64,000 bases of DNA. Source: CALBPI01 sp038531945 (GTDB lineage Bacteria > Pseudomonadota > Gammaproteobacteria > Steroidobacterales > Woeseiaceae). The translations under genes and the position numbers were made by a program. The stretch covers positions 620,001 through 684,000 of the forward strand of contig JBCBBH010000001.1 of NCBI GenBank assembly GCA_038531945.1, given 5' to 3'. The notes beneath the pieces are model-generated. The model was not told where the DNA came from. It was given only the letters and a program-made list of their open reading frames with translations, and searched no databases. The stretch's first letter is position 1. Each line of letters starts with the position of its first letter. This document shows, in pieces, positions 1-8,861 of the stretch.

Positions 1-485
1 AGCTCCCGGTCAATACGATCCTGAATTGCATTCGTCAGTTGGGACTCGCGCCGCAGAAAGCGAAGAACATCAAACGTCTCTCCGAGATGCTGGTCGAAAA
101 CGAAGGCGTAGTCCCGGATAACTACGAAGGATTGGAAGCGTTACCGGGTGTGGGTCACAAGACGGCGGCGGTCGTCATGTCACAAGCATTTGGTGAGCCC
201 GCGTTTCCGGTCGATACGCACATTCACCGTCTCGCTGCGCGTTGGGGGCTGTCGGACGGCACCAACGTCACGAAAACCGAGCGTGACTTGAAGCGAATCT
301 TCCCGCGCGAACTGTGGAACAAACTGCATTTGCAGATCATCTTCTTCGGCCGAGAGTACTGCCCGGCCCGCTTTCATGATTTGTCGACTTGTCCGATTTG
401 CTCATGGGCTGCGACCAAGAAACGGACGCGCGAGGAGGCGCGAGAGAATCTGAGACTCCGCACACGCCGCTCGCGATCCAGCTAG
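1..485 (+). CDS. nth: Endonuclease III (5'-truncated by window edge)
   Basis: DNA glycosylase/AP lyase of base-excision repair. The reading frame is open from base 3 to the TAG at 483-485; the true start lies outside the window. The helix-hairpin-helix reads LEALPGVGHKTAAVV, with the lyase lysine in HKTA, and the catalytic aspartate is in FPVDTHIHR, so the core is intact. The C-terminus differs from the E. coli type: the cysteines run C-x9-C-x2-C (CPARFHDLSTCPICSW) and there is no fourth cysteine before the stop, so a [4Fe-4S] cluster of the usual C-x6-C-x2-C-x5-C kind is probably not formed. The tail is unusually basic and arginine-rich. It is convergent with the TonB receptor gene that ends at 509. 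Confidence 0.9.
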   Translation, partial: LPVNTILNCIRQLGLAPQKAKNIKRLSEMLVENEGVVPDNYEGLEALPGVGHKTAAVVMSQAFGEPAFPVDTHIHRLAARWGLSDGTNVTKTERDLKRIFPRELWNKLHLQIIFFGREYCPARFHDLSTCPICSWAATKKRTREEARENLRLRTRRSRSS

Positions 486-508
486 TTTATAAACGAATAC
501 GCCTCGGG

Positions 509-2698
509 CTACTGGAACGACAGTGTGCCGCTAAGATACACACCGCGTGGCTCCCCGTTTTTGATGAACACGATACTGCTCGTCGTTTGGAACCAACGCT
601 CGTCGGTCAGGTTGCGAACTTCAAGGTCGAGATCGAGCCTCGCGTCGCCGATTTCCCAGTCACTACGCAAGCGCAGTTGATGCAGCATCCGCTCAGGAAC
701 GGAGAAGCTGCCTAGCTGGTCTCCTGGACTGTCCGGTTGATAGTCGAGACCGTACCCGACTGACCACCGATCCAGGAACGACCAGAATCCCCAGAACACC
801 ACTTTATGCTCTGGAATACCAGCAAACGGCAGGCCATTGGCGGCGGCGCCAAAGCCGCTGTCAACGACCTCGGTGTCTGTGTAGGCATAGCTCAAGTACA
901 GATCGAAGTCGTTAGCGATCGTGCCGCTGGCTTCGAGCTCGATTCCCTGACTTTTTTGTTCGCCGTCTACGACAGACACGTTCGGTACTTCTGTTGGCAC
1001 AACAACATTGAACTTCGAAAGTTCGAAACCTGTGAGCGTCACACCGCCGCTTTCCCAATTCCACCGTATACCGGCTTCATACTGGCGGCCTCGGGTTGGC
1101 ACCGTTATTGGATTGCCGTCGGCGTCCTGCGCCAGCAGGCCGAAAGGCGGACGGAACGATTCACCGTAGCTCGTGAACAAGCTTAGTTGGTCCGTCGCAT
1201 CCCAGACTAGCCCTACTCGCGGGATCCACTCGTCTGCTTCGAGGCTTTGGAAAGACGTCTGATCGGCGCCCGTCCAGTTGGTGTTTGAATTGACAGTGAC
1301 ATCAGCTCGCGAGTTTCTGAGTCCGATCAGGATATTCAAATTCCACGGCTCGTAGGTGATCAGATCCTGAAGGTTCAGTCCTTCGTCTGTGTAGGTCCAA
1401 TCGAGAATGGCAAAAGGGGGTGAGCTATCGAAATCGGTGCGATGGGGATAATCACCGCGCACCGGGTTGAATATGTTGGTGGGTGCTGCCGGCACGAAGA
1501 ACTCAGGTGGCAACAGGATGTTGAACCCGTTGTTGTTATTCATATCGTTGCTGGAGACGTTAACGCCGATCAGCGCCTTGTGGGTCCAGTCGCCGATCTG
1601 CTTGTCCCAGGTCACGTGCGCACCGAAGTATTGCCCACGCGATTCGCGTCGTTGGTCGAATACCAGTCGATTCAGTGTCCCGTCTGGTGCAGGCGTCCCA
1701 AAGAATGTCCAGTAACCGGTATTGCCGGCATCGCGCTTGGTGGTGTTGTAACCGTACTGCGCGAGGATGCCCCATTCTTCGTTGAAATCGTGTTTCAGCG
1801 TGAGTTGTACTTGATTGGTTTCTTCTTCCGAAAAGTCGTTGTCGTGCCCGAGAAAAGTTTCGATCGGAAGTTCAACGATTTCACCGTTTTCGACAAAGGT
1901 GTCGAGCGGAGAGGGATTGCTATCGAATCGAATCATTTCAGCCAACAGCGAGAGTGTTGTTCGATCCGTCAGGTTGGCGCGAACCTGTAGTGTTGGCGCC
2001 AATTTCTCGGTGTAGTCAAAGTCCTGCCAGCCCTCTGAGTCCTCCCAGCCAAGTGTGAAGCGAGCCGCGACCTTGTCCGAACCCAACACAGCACCGGTGG
2101 CATCGAAGTCCAAACGTTGAGTATTGAATTGACCGACGGTGGCGCGCACCCCGAAGTAAGGATCGAATTGCGGTGCGCGGTAAACATAATTGATCACACC
2201 GCCGGGTTCCGCCGCGCCAAATAGCAGACCGACCGCACCTTTCAGCACCTCGATTCGTTCCAACGCCGATGGGTCAGCGACTGCTGAGTCGACGCCATAA
2301 AAAGGAATCCCATTTTTCAGTGCGGAGTTGGCTTCCGCATCAGCGGCAAATCCGCGAATCGATACACCTTGGAACGTTCGAGCGTGACCGGATCGGGTCA
2401 CGACAGAAGCATTCTGCTCGATCAACTGGCGCGTGGTTGTGGAATTGACCGCATCGATCAGACCACGAGAGATCACGCTGATACTCAGAGGCAGCTCGCT
2501 GATGTCGACATCCAGCAGGGTCGCAGCGTTGGAGTCTGTCACTCGAAGCGGTGCGCGTTTTTGGCCCTGCACAATGATTTCGTCAATATCTTCGTCGGAT
2601 GCCGGGACCGACTGGGCGTACAAAGGTGCGCTGGTGGCGCCGAGGATCGAAGCGATCAAAAGCATGCGCATGGTTTGAGCGGCAATGTTGCGTGGCAT
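509..2698 (-). CDS. TonB-dependent siderophore-type receptor 1
   Basis: Outer-membrane active transporter for a ferric complex. The 729-residue product has a signal peptide (about 1-29, ending YAQ), a TonB-box-like segment (DEIIVQG, about 41-47), a plug domain with the typical ERIEVLKGAVGLLFG...PGGVINY signature near residues 150-170, and a long C-terminal beta-barrel with alternating aromatic strands. Length and plug motifs match the siderophore-receptor family; the ligand cannot be told from sequence. A second in-frame Met (residue 10) could also start the signal peptide, and no strong Shine-Dalgarno is seen before either. Unusually, the barrel ends Ser-Phe-Gln rather than in a terminal aromatic residue. 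A Fur-box-like dyad lies 37 bp upstream of the start, so iron repression is likely. Divergent from the PepSY module that begins at 2937. Confidence 0.92.
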   Translation of the reverse strand: MPRNIAAQTMRMLLIASILGATSAPLYAQSVPASDEDIDEIIVQGQKRAPLRVTDSNAATLLDVDISELPLSISVISRGLIDAVNSTTTRQLIEQNASVVTRSGHARTFQGVSIRGFAADAEANSALKNGIPFYGVDSAVADPSALERIEVLKGAVGLLFGAAEPGGVINYVYRAPQFDPYFGVRATVGQFNTQRLDFDATGAVLGSDKVAARFTLGWEDSEGWQDFDYTEKLAPTLQVRANLTDRTTLSLLAEMIRFDSNPSPLDTFVENGEIVELPIETFLGHDNDFSEEETNQVQLTLKHDFNEEWGILAQYGYNTTKRDAGNTGYWTFFGTPAPDGTLNRLVFDQRRESRGQYFGAHVTWDKQIGDWTHKALIGVNVSSNDMNNNNGFNILLPPEFFVPAAPTNIFNPVRGDYPHRTDFDSSPPFAILDWTYTDEGLNLQDLITYEPWNLNILIGLRNSRADVTVNSNTNWTGADQTSFQSLEADEWIPRVGLVWDATDQLSLFTSYGESFRPPFGLLAQDADGNPITVPTRGRQYEAGIRWNWESGGVTLTGFELSKFNVVVPTEVPNVSVVDGEQKSQGIELEASGTIANDFDLYLSYAYTDTEVVDSGFGAAANGLPFAGIPEHKVVFWGFWSFLDRWSVGYGLDYQPDSPGDQLGSFSVPERMLHQLRLRSDWEIGDARLDLDLEVRNLTDERWFQTTSSIVFIKNGEPRGVYLSGTLSFQ

Positions 2699-2734
2699 TA
2701 AAAGAGACCCGAGGAAGTAGTGATTTGATAAAAA

Positions 2735-2749
2735 TGATAATCATTCTCA
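2735..2749. promoter_or_regulatory. Fur-box-like dyad before TonB receptor 1
   Basis: The 15-mer TGATAATCATTCTCA fits the 7-1-7 Fur pattern TGAGAATNATTCTCA with a single mismatch. It lies 37 bp before the receptor start on the minus strand, where an iron-repressed promoter would be expected. Confidence 0.8.
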
Positions 2750-2908
2750 TCTATAAAGTCAGTGCCTCAAGCAAGCCTTGGAGGTTCAAAATCTTTGGGG
2801 GCTCTAGAAAAGCTATTTGAAACAAACGGTTAAAAGGTTTTGTAGGTATATCAGAATCCGGCAACGCCATTCAAATTCGACTGGATATCGCCAACAGATG
2901 CCTTAAAA

Positions 2909-2923
2909 TGCGAATAATTCTTA
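2909..2923. promoter_or_regulatory. Fur-box-like dyad before PepSY module 1
   Basis: TGCGAATAATTCTTA matches the 7-1-7 Fur pattern except at two positions. It ends only 13 bp before the ATG at 2937, so it probably overlaps the -10 region. A TATTAT-like hexamer follows directly (2922-2927), which would give a very short or leaderless transcript. Confidence 0.7.
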
Positions 2924-2936
2924 TTATCGTTGTGCC

Positions 2937-3479
2937 ATGTTCTGGGTTCTCTTGCCTCTTTTGGGGTCCGCAGCTAGTTGCTTCCTTATCCTCGCGGGCT
3001 GGCGCACCGACGGTCCGGGTTCGCGTTGGTTTTCGGTCCTAGGGTGGGCGTTGGCGGTGGTGTCGGGTTACCTCTGGTCGATCGCTTTCGGTTGGGAGTA
3101 TGGCAGCGTGTACGCATTTGGGATCGCAAGCATCACTGCGTGGCTGCTCGCGCTAACCAACGTTCGCGTTCGCACAACAGGCCACAAGGATCAGGCAAGA
3201 ACGGCCCCGACGATCCCTCCAATTTCGGTGGTAACGCAGCACGTACTCCTGTTCGTCTTGGTTTTTCTCTTGTCAGGTGCGTCATCTATCGTGTTGTCGC
3301 TGTCCGTCAGTCGATGGACGGTTGTTGGCGATGTCAACCGGCTGGCACTGGTGTTCCTGTTATTTCCAGCCGTGTGGGGCGTACTGGCTTATTGGGCCAC
3401 CGTAGAGACTCGGTTGATTCGCGCTGTTGTCGGTATTACGGCCTTGGGTGTTACTGGGTTCGGACTTCTGGTCGTGTAA
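2937..3479 (+). CDS. Membrane protein, probable DUF3325-DUF3649 fusion
   Basis: A 180-residue integral membrane protein with about five to six hydrophobic segments and no catalytic motif. The C-terminal half contains a stretch (LLFPAVWGVLAYWA...RLIRAV) that lines up by eye with the separate small proteins at 9194-9508 and 13135-13455, which look like the DUF3649 family. The N-terminal half resembles in length and topology the DUF3325-like proteins at 8862-9197 and 11248-11547. I infer a fusion of the two partners that are separate in the other PepSY modules. It sits 3 bp before the PepSY gene (ATG 3483), so the two are cotranscribed, and a Fur-like box abuts the start. A role in inner-membrane iron reduction or import is inferred from context only. 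Confidence 0.7.
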   Translation: MFWVLLPLLGSAASCFLILAGWRTDGPGSRWFSVLGWALAVVSGYLWSIAFGWEYGSVYAFGIASITAWLLALTNVRVRTTGHKDQARTAPTIPPISVVTQHVLLFVLVFLLSGASSIVLSLSVSRWTVVGDVNRLALVFLLFPAVWGVLAYWATVETRLIRAVVGITALGVTGFGLLVV

Positions 3480-3482
3480 ATC

Positions 3483-4919
3483 ATGCAGACACCGAAACCG
3501 AAAAATTGGTTTGTTCGCTCCCTCGGGGCCCACAGTTGGCTGGGACTCGTGGTTGGTGCCGCGATGTATTGGATTTGCCTCAGCGGGACGCTACTCGTAT
3601 TTCACGAGGACCTGGGTCGATGGGAGCAGCCCGAGGTCGACGAGTTCAGGGAGTACGACGAGGCTGCACTGTCGAGCACCTTCAACACTTGGTTTGACGA
3701 CCCGGCACGAGTCACGCCACATTTGTGGATTATTCTGCCGACCGATACGTTACCCCGAATACGATTCGCATCGGAGACCGATAGCTGGCTGCTGAACGCC
3801 GATGGCACTGTCGGTCCCAATGAGCGCAACGCGTGGACAGAGATGTTGATGGACCTTCACCTCTATCTGCATCTGCCCAAGACCTGGGCGATGGTGCTGG
3901 TCAGCGCGTTGGGTGCAATGCTGGTCGCGTTGATCATTTCCGGATTCTTCGCACATCCGAAGATTATTCGTGATGCGTTCAAGTTGAGGTTGGGCGGCAA
4001 TCGTCAGCTCGAGCAAACCGATATTCATAACCGACTGAGCGTGTGGGGTGCGCCATTCCATTTGATGATCGCGGTTACCGGCGCCTACTTTGGTTTGGCG
4101 CTTGTGATCATGGGGCTGTATGCACAGGTGTTTTCCGATGGGGATTCGCAAGCGATTGTCGCCGATGTCTTTGGCGGCGAGCCGCAGCTCGAACAGCAGG
4201 AGGGTGGCGTTGCGATCGATGCAGCACTACGTCGCCTTAAACAATTAGCACCTGATGTCACACCGGTTCTGGTGACCGTGCACGATGCGGGGACGCCCAA
4301 CCGGTTCATCGAGATCTACGCGACGATAGAGGGACGATTGATCTACTCAGAGAACTACGTGTTTGATGCGCAGGGTGAGTACCTCGAGAAGCGAGGCTTT
4401 TCGGACGGCGAGCCTGGTAAGCAGATGATCTATTCGATCTATCGTCTCCATTTTGGTCGATTCGGAGGGCTCGGTATCAAGCTACTTTATGGGCTGCTCG
4501 GTTTGGCGATCACGATTGTGTCGGCGACCGGAATCAACATCTGGTTAGCCAAAAGACGCGCGAGAAGTTGGTTGGATGATTTGTGGGTCGCCGTGGTTTG
4601 GGGCGCGCCAGTCGCAATCCTGCTGTCCGCGCTCGCTGCAGTCTGTTTCGGGTGGTCTCCGCGTCTATGGTTTTGGGTTCCCTACATTGTCGCTACCGTT
4701 TTCGCGCTCTGGCTACGAGATGACCGATCGGCCCGTCAATGGCTGCAGCGTGGCGCGAGCGTTGCGGCTCTGATTCTGACGGTGGCTTACTCCGTGACGC
4801 ATCCCTCGTCTGCCGTTTCGACGGCGGTAGCTGGATCTACGATGGTGCTGGGTGTGATGTTCGCCGCGCTCAGTGCGACTGGTGGGCCAAAGACCACAGT
4901 TTCGACAGTACCAGTCTAG
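3483..4919 (+). CDS. PepSY-associated TM protein (COG3182 type), copy 1
   Basis: Inner-membrane protein of 478 residues from the family often found beside siderophore receptors and thought to act in ferric-siderophore reduction or release. An N-terminal TM (about 15-40) is followed by a periplasmic PepSY-like region. Family motifs then appear: DLHLYLHLP, a TM ending ISGFFAHPKIIRDAF, and a TM starting WGAPFHLMIAVTGAYFG. A second periplasmic region follows, then a TM cluster. The conserved histidines in the helices (LHLYLH, FAHPK, IHNRL) are heme-ligand candidates, which is inference. It overlaps no neighbour, follows the DUF3325/3649-like gene by 3 bp and precedes a TonB receptor by 129 bp. 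Confidence 0.88.
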   Translation: MQTPKPKNWFVRSLGAHSWLGLVVGAAMYWICLSGTLLVFHEDLGRWEQPEVDEFREYDEAALSSTFNTWFDDPARVTPHLWIILPTDTLPRIRFASETDSWLLNADGTVGPNERNAWTEMLMDLHLYLHLPKTWAMVLVSALGAMLVALIISGFFAHPKIIRDAFKLRLGGNRQLEQTDIHNRLSVWGAPFHLMIAVTGAYFGLALVIMGLYAQVFSDGDSQAIVADVFGGEPQLEQQEGGVAIDAALRRLKQLAPDVTPVLVTVHDAGTPNRFIEIYATIEGRLIYSENYVFDAQGEYLEKRGFSDGEPGKQMIYSIYRLHFGRFGGLGIKLLYGLLGLAITIVSATGINIWLAKRRARSWLDDLWVAVVWGAPVAILLSALAAVCFGWSPRLWFWVPYIVATVFALWLRDDRSARQWLQRGASVAALILTVAYSVTHPSSAVSTAVAGSTMVLGVMFAALSATGGPKTTVSTVPV

Positions 4920-5002
4920 CCCACCGCCGCTTCGACCTAAGCTCGACAATCCAGAAGATGCGCGGAAACCCTCGCAACGACATTGTGTAACGCGAACGAG
5001 AT

Positions 5003-5017
5003 TGATTATCATTCGCG
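5003..5017. promoter_or_regulatory. Fur-box-like dyad before TonB receptor 2
   Basis: TGATTATCATTCGCG matches the 7-1-7 Fur pattern at about 10-11 of 14 informative positions and lies 31 bp before the chosen ATG at 5049. This suggests the receptor has its own iron-regulated promoter besides any read-through from the PepSY gene. Confidence 0.6.
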
Positions 5018-5048
5018 CTTTACAATTACTGAAATAGGCGAACCTCCA

Positions 5049-7211
5049 ATGCGAATCACACTCCCGGCGGCAATCGGCGCTGGCTTCACGCTCTGCTTTC
5101 TTGCGGCGGTACCTACTGCTGCGCAAGACAGTTCCAATGAAATTGAAGAGATCATCATCAGCGGTGAGCTGTCGCGTTTCGGTGCGACCAAATCCGACGT
5201 GCCAATCGGCGAGATTCCACGCTCTATCTCGGTAATCACCGCCGAAGAATTTCTTGATCGCGGAGCCCTCACGTTGAGTAACACGCTGGCTTACACGGCA
5301 GGGGTGACCGGAAACGCATTCGGTTTTGCAACTCGAGGCGACTTCACAGACATTCGCGGACTCGATGCGCCTGAATACCAGGACAACCTGCAGGTCTTGT
5401 TCGGCTTCTATAACAATGCTCGTGCCGACGTTTACACATTGGAACAGGTGGAAGTTCTGAAAGGACCGGCATCAGTTCTGTACGGCCAGGCAGCGCCTGG
5501 CGGTATTGTGAGTACCGTATCCAAGATTGCCGGGGCCGATCGGTTGGACAAGGAAGTGGTTCTGACTGCAGGTACCTTCGATCGTTATCAGTTGTCATTC
5601 GATGGAGGATTCGACTTGTCGGGCGACGGTCGTTGGACCGCTCGAATGGTCGGCGTCTACCGGGATTCCGGAACGCAACTCGATTTCGTCAATGACGATG
5701 CGCTGGTGCTTGCACCGTCAATCACATTCGCGACTGACCGGTCCTCGGTCACCGCTTTGTTGAACTATACGGGCCGGGATAGTGATACGTCCGCTCAGTT
5801 CTTGCCTTTAGCGGCCACGGCTTGCGGTACAAGCGATGTGACGATATCCGAGCCCAATGTGTGCGCCGGGGCATCTGGCAATGAAGTGGACATCGCGACT
5901 TACGTCGGCGACCCGAACTTCAATCGATACGAAACCGAAGCGCTAACATTCACACTGTTCGGGACACATCAATTTAACGAGCGGGTCTCGTTCGAAGGTA
6001 CCGCACGGTATCGGGATAACAGCGCAGAATATGACCAGGTGTGGATTTCGTTCCTCGGCGATGGCAACCCCCGCATACTACCGGACGGCACTGCGGTAGG
6101 GCGGTCCTGGTTCAGCGCGCCAGCGAACTCTCGCCAGCTCGCATTCGACGCCCGTTTGCGCGCCAACTTTGAAACAGGTGCCGTTCAACACGACATCCTT
6201 GCAGGCTTGAACTATCAGGATGTGGACACTCAGGACAACACGGCGTTTTTCTACGCACTGCCGACCACCTTCAATATTTTCAATCCTGTGTACGATGGCT
6301 CAGAGATCCCGACATCGGCTCAGTTTGATGCGGCACGTTCACTCAGTGAAGACGAAACAGTTGCCACCGACTTTTATCTGACCGACAACATCACAATCGG
6401 TGACTTGATCATCAATGCGGGTATTCGCTTGTCATCTGTCGATTCCCAGGACGCAGTCAGCGACCAGAGTGATGATGAAACGCCAATCACGCTGGGTGCG
6501 TTGTACACCACGGAAGTCGGAATCAATCCTTACGTCAGTTACGCCGAATCGTTCCGCGCTACGGTAGGTACCGATGTGGTCACCGGGACGTCTCTGCAAC
6601 CACGCCGAGGCGAGCAAACGGAAGTTGGCGTGAAATACCAAACCGCCGGTAGCCCGAACTTTGTCACCGTTGCGTACTTCCAGCTTGAAGAAGATAACTT
6701 GGTCGACTTTGTCGCCGGCGGTCAGACTCAACCGGGACTCAGCATCGAGACCGACGGGTTTGAGATCGAAGCGTTGTGGAACATCGGAGACTTCGCCGTC
6801 GACTTCAATTATCGTCAGCTCGACGCTCAGGACATCGATGTAAACGGTGTCGGTGTTACCCGCCCGAGTTTGCCGGAACAAGCGGGATCGGTTTGGGCGA
6901 GCTGGACACCTTCCGTTGGCCAAGCGGAGGGACTTAGAGTCGGTCTTGGCGTTCGCTATGCCAGTGAAAATGAAAGCAATGGCACTGCGTTTCTCGCCGC
7001 CAATGGGTTCGCACCCACACCGAACCGTGTCGTGACGGACGGCTACACCGTTCTTGACGCGCTGGTGGCGTACGAGTTCGAGAGCTTTGAGGTCATGCTC
7101 AATCTCCGAAACCTTGCGGATGAAGAGTTCTATGCAACGTGCCTGTCTCGCGGTGACTGTTTCCCAGGTGAGCAGCGTACCGTTGTAGCGAGCTTGATTA
7201 GTCGGTTTTAG
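5049..7211 (+). CDS. TonB-dependent siderophore-type receptor 2
   Basis: Outer-membrane ferric-siderophore transporter of 720 residues. The ATG at 5049 was preferred over an upstream TTG (4983) because it directly gives a signal peptide ending PTAAQ and because a Fur-like box lies in the upstream stretch. A TonB-box-like segment (EEIIIS) follows the signal peptide. The plug has SISVITAEEF and LEQVEVLKGPASVLYGQAAPGG, the classic siderophore-receptor plug signature. The barrel ends in Arg-Phe, the usual outer-membrane assembly signal. It is downstream of PepSY copy 1, so membrane partner, PepSY and receptor form one uptake module. The substrate is unknown. Confidence 0.92.
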   Translation: MRITLPAAIGAGFTLCFLAAVPTAAQDSSNEIEEIIISGELSRFGATKSDVPIGEIPRSISVITAEEFLDRGALTLSNTLAYTAGVTGNAFGFATRGDFTDIRGLDAPEYQDNLQVLFGFYNNARADVYTLEQVEVLKGPASVLYGQAAPGGIVSTVSKIAGADRLDKEVVLTAGTFDRYQLSFDGGFDLSGDGRWTARMVGVYRDSGTQLDFVNDDALVLAPSITFATDRSSVTALLNYTGRDSDTSAQFLPLAATACGTSDVTISEPNVCAGASGNEVDIATYVGDPNFNRYETEALTFTLFGTHQFNERVSFEGTARYRDNSAEYDQVWISFLGDGNPRILPDGTAVGRSWFSAPANSRQLAFDARLRANFETGAVQHDILAGLNYQDVDTQDNTAFFYALPTTFNIFNPVYDGSEIPTSAQFDAARSLSEDETVATDFYLTDNITIGDLIINAGIRLSSVDSQDAVSDQSDDETPITLGALYTTEVGINPYVSYAESFRATVGTDVVTGTSLQPRRGEQTEVGVKYQTAGSPNFVTVAYFQLEEDNLVDFVAGGQTQPGLSIETDGFEIEALWNIGDFAVDFNYRQLDAQDIDVNGVGVTRPSLPEQAGSVWASWTPSVGQAEGLRVGLGVRYASENESNGTAFLAANGFAPTPNRVVTDGYTVLDALVAYEFESFEVMLNLRNLADEEFYATCLSRGDCFPGEQRTVVASLISRF

Positions 7212-7257
7212 GGCTGTGAGTTTGACTGGGCGTGGTGGTCTGATATTTCAAGACGAG

Positions 7258-8130
7258 TCAGATCACGCGCCCGGGCTCGCGCCCTAGCAATTCCGGCAGG
7301 CGGTTCACCGTTGGCACATTGTTCTTCCGCAACAGTTCCCAGTGCCCGAATGAGAACGGGGAGAAGTGAAAGACGTCGCACAGATGGGCGCCAATTCGCG
7401 CGACCCATCCCGGAATGGGCATGGCCAACGCGCGTCCGCGACCTTGTCTTTTGCGCAGACCCAGGATGTATTCCTTGAATCGATAGTGCGTCGTTCCGCC
7501 GAGATCAAACTCGCGTGAGTGCGCCAGTTTTAGTGTTTCCGCCGATTCGATTGAGAGCCGAGCCAAAGCCTCGCCGACGTCTGTCGCAAGACACGCAGCA
7601 ATGTCGCCATTCGCATCTGCTGGAACAGCGAAGATCGGTAGACGTGCAACACCGCGTAGCCACGCGGCGCCGAATCCGCCCTCTCCATCGAGCAACGATG
7701 GGCGTGCGATGGCCCAGTCGCCGCCGATTCGCTCAATCGCTTCCTCGCCATACCGTTTGCTGGTTAAAAAGCGACTGCGATGCGGATGCTGCAACGCCAA
7801 CGCCGACACATGGACAAAGCGAATGCCGCGATTCCGGCATGCCTCTGCGATAGCCGCCGGCGCGCGATGGTGCACGAGGTCATAGGTCTCGGCGCCTCGC
7901 TGGCGAAGGATCCCGACGCAGTTGAGCACACAGTCGAAGGGTTGGATCAACGACTCCCAGTCATCGGGCGATGTCAGTGATTCCAGCCGTACGCCGAGCT
8001 CCGCCAAGCCATCGGGCCTGCCTCGCGGATGGCGAGTGCCGACAGTGATGGTCGTATCGAGGGACGTTAACGCTGCGACGGCATGACGACCGATGAAGCC
8101 GTTGCCGCCGAGCACGAGGACTCTGGTCAT
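7258..8130 (-). CDS. NAD(P)-binding epimerase/SDR-family protein
   Basis: A 290-residue atypical SDR. The N-terminus VLVLGGNGFIGRHAV is a Rossmann nucleotide-binding loop (GxxGxxG), followed by TRHPRG and a central FVHVSALALQ strand-loop that resembles the NDUFA9-like/a5 SDR group acting on NAD(P)H without a clear YxxxK pair. No substrate can be assigned. It is transcribed against both neighbours: it converges on TonB receptor 2 and diverges from the DUF4442 gene. The Shine-Dalgarno is weak and no Fur box was seen, so it is probably not part of the iron system. Confidence 0.8.
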   Translation of the reverse strand: MTRVLVLGGNGFIGRHAVAALTSLDTTITVGTRHPRGRPDGLAELGVRLESLTSPDDWESLIQPFDCVLNCVGILRQRGAETYDLVHHRAPAAIAEACRNRGIRFVHVSALALQHPHRSRFLTSKRYGEEAIERIGGDWAIARPSLLDGEGGFGAAWLRGVARLPIFAVPADANGDIAACLATDVGEALARLSIESAETLKLAHSREFDLGGTTHYRFKEYILGLRKRQGRGRALAMPIPGWVARIGAHLCDVFHFSPFSFGHWELLRKNNVPTVNRLPELLGREPGRVI

Positions 8131-8317
8131 GATTCAATTGTAACTGGATACGCTCGCCAGACCTCAGTAGTCTGCGATGCGACGCCGCGCTTGCAGCTAC
8201 CGATCGATGCTTTTGATTCGGCAGATGGGACCGCGGCTGCCGATCGATCCCCAGCGCAGATGACCGATTGTCCGGAGGCGACCTGGCCAGGCGCCTTGGC
8301 CGGCGAGGAGTGCACTA

Positions 8318-8764
8318 GTGAAATTCAAGAAACTGATTCGACGAATCAACTGGTATCCGCCGTTGCTCGGTATGGGCATTCGAGTGCGCAAGACGGACGA
8401 CGACTTTCGTCGTTTCGAAGTGGAGTTGCGGCAGAAGTGGTACACGCGAAACTTGTTCGGTACGCATTTCGGTGGCTCGCTCTACACGATGACCGATCCG
8501 TTCTACGTCTTTATTCTGACCGTCAATCTGGGCCGGGAATACATCATTTGGGATCAATCTGCGAAAATCGATTTCCTGAAGCCCGCCAAAGGGACGATCA
8601 CCGGCATCTTCGAGCTTGATGAGGCGAAGATCGATGAGATTCGGGCGTCGGTGGATGAGGTCGGTAAGGGTTCTTTCGATTTCGCAACGATGCTGACCGA
8701 CGAGTCCGGTGTAGACGTCGCTAAAGTTGAGAAGACAGTTTACGTGCGGCGCAAGCGAAGATAG
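8318..8764 (+). CDS. DUF4442 hotdog-fold (thioesterase-like) protein
   Basis: A 148-residue protein resembling DUF4442, a hotdog-fold family related to PaaI-type acyl-CoA thioesterases. Visible family features are the central NLFGTHFGGSLYTMTDP helix segment and the following WDQSAKIDFLKPAKG strand. The start is GTG at 8318, supported by GAGGAG at 8305-8310 with 7-bp spacing. The 187 bp between this gene and the epimerase hold no other gene I can support. The acyl substrate is unknown. Confidence 0.78.
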   Translation: MKFKKLIRRINWYPPLLGMGIRVRKTDDDFRRFEVELRQKWYTRNLFGTHFGGSLYTMTDPFYVFILTVNLGREYIIWDQSAKIDFLKPAKGTITGIFELDEAKIDEIRASVDEVGKGSFDFATMLTDESGVDVAKVEKTVYVRRKRR

Positions 8765-8806
8765 ACGTGAACGCGCTGAAGGGCGGGTATACGCGACGGT
8801 TGCCAA

Positions 8807-8821
8807 TGATAATCATCATCA
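8807..8821. promoter_or_regulatory. Fur-box-like dyad before PepSY module 2
   Basis: TGATAATCATCATCA matches the 7-1-7 Fur pattern with three mismatches and lies 40 bp before the ATG at 8862, in the gap after the DUF4442 gene. Confidence 0.68.
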
Positions 8822-8861
8822 TCTACTCTTGCGGGTCGGATGGCTGATCCCGTCGAATACC

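Noticed and set aside
2978..3697. 239-codon ORF overlapping PepSY module 1
   Set aside because: It is out of frame with two membrane proteins that have clear hydrophobic patterns, and its product is Arg-rich.
8083..8619. 178-codon ORF between the epimerase and DUF4442
   Set aside because: It overlaps both neighbours out of frame; DUF4442 has a good GTG start and GAGGAG ribosome site.
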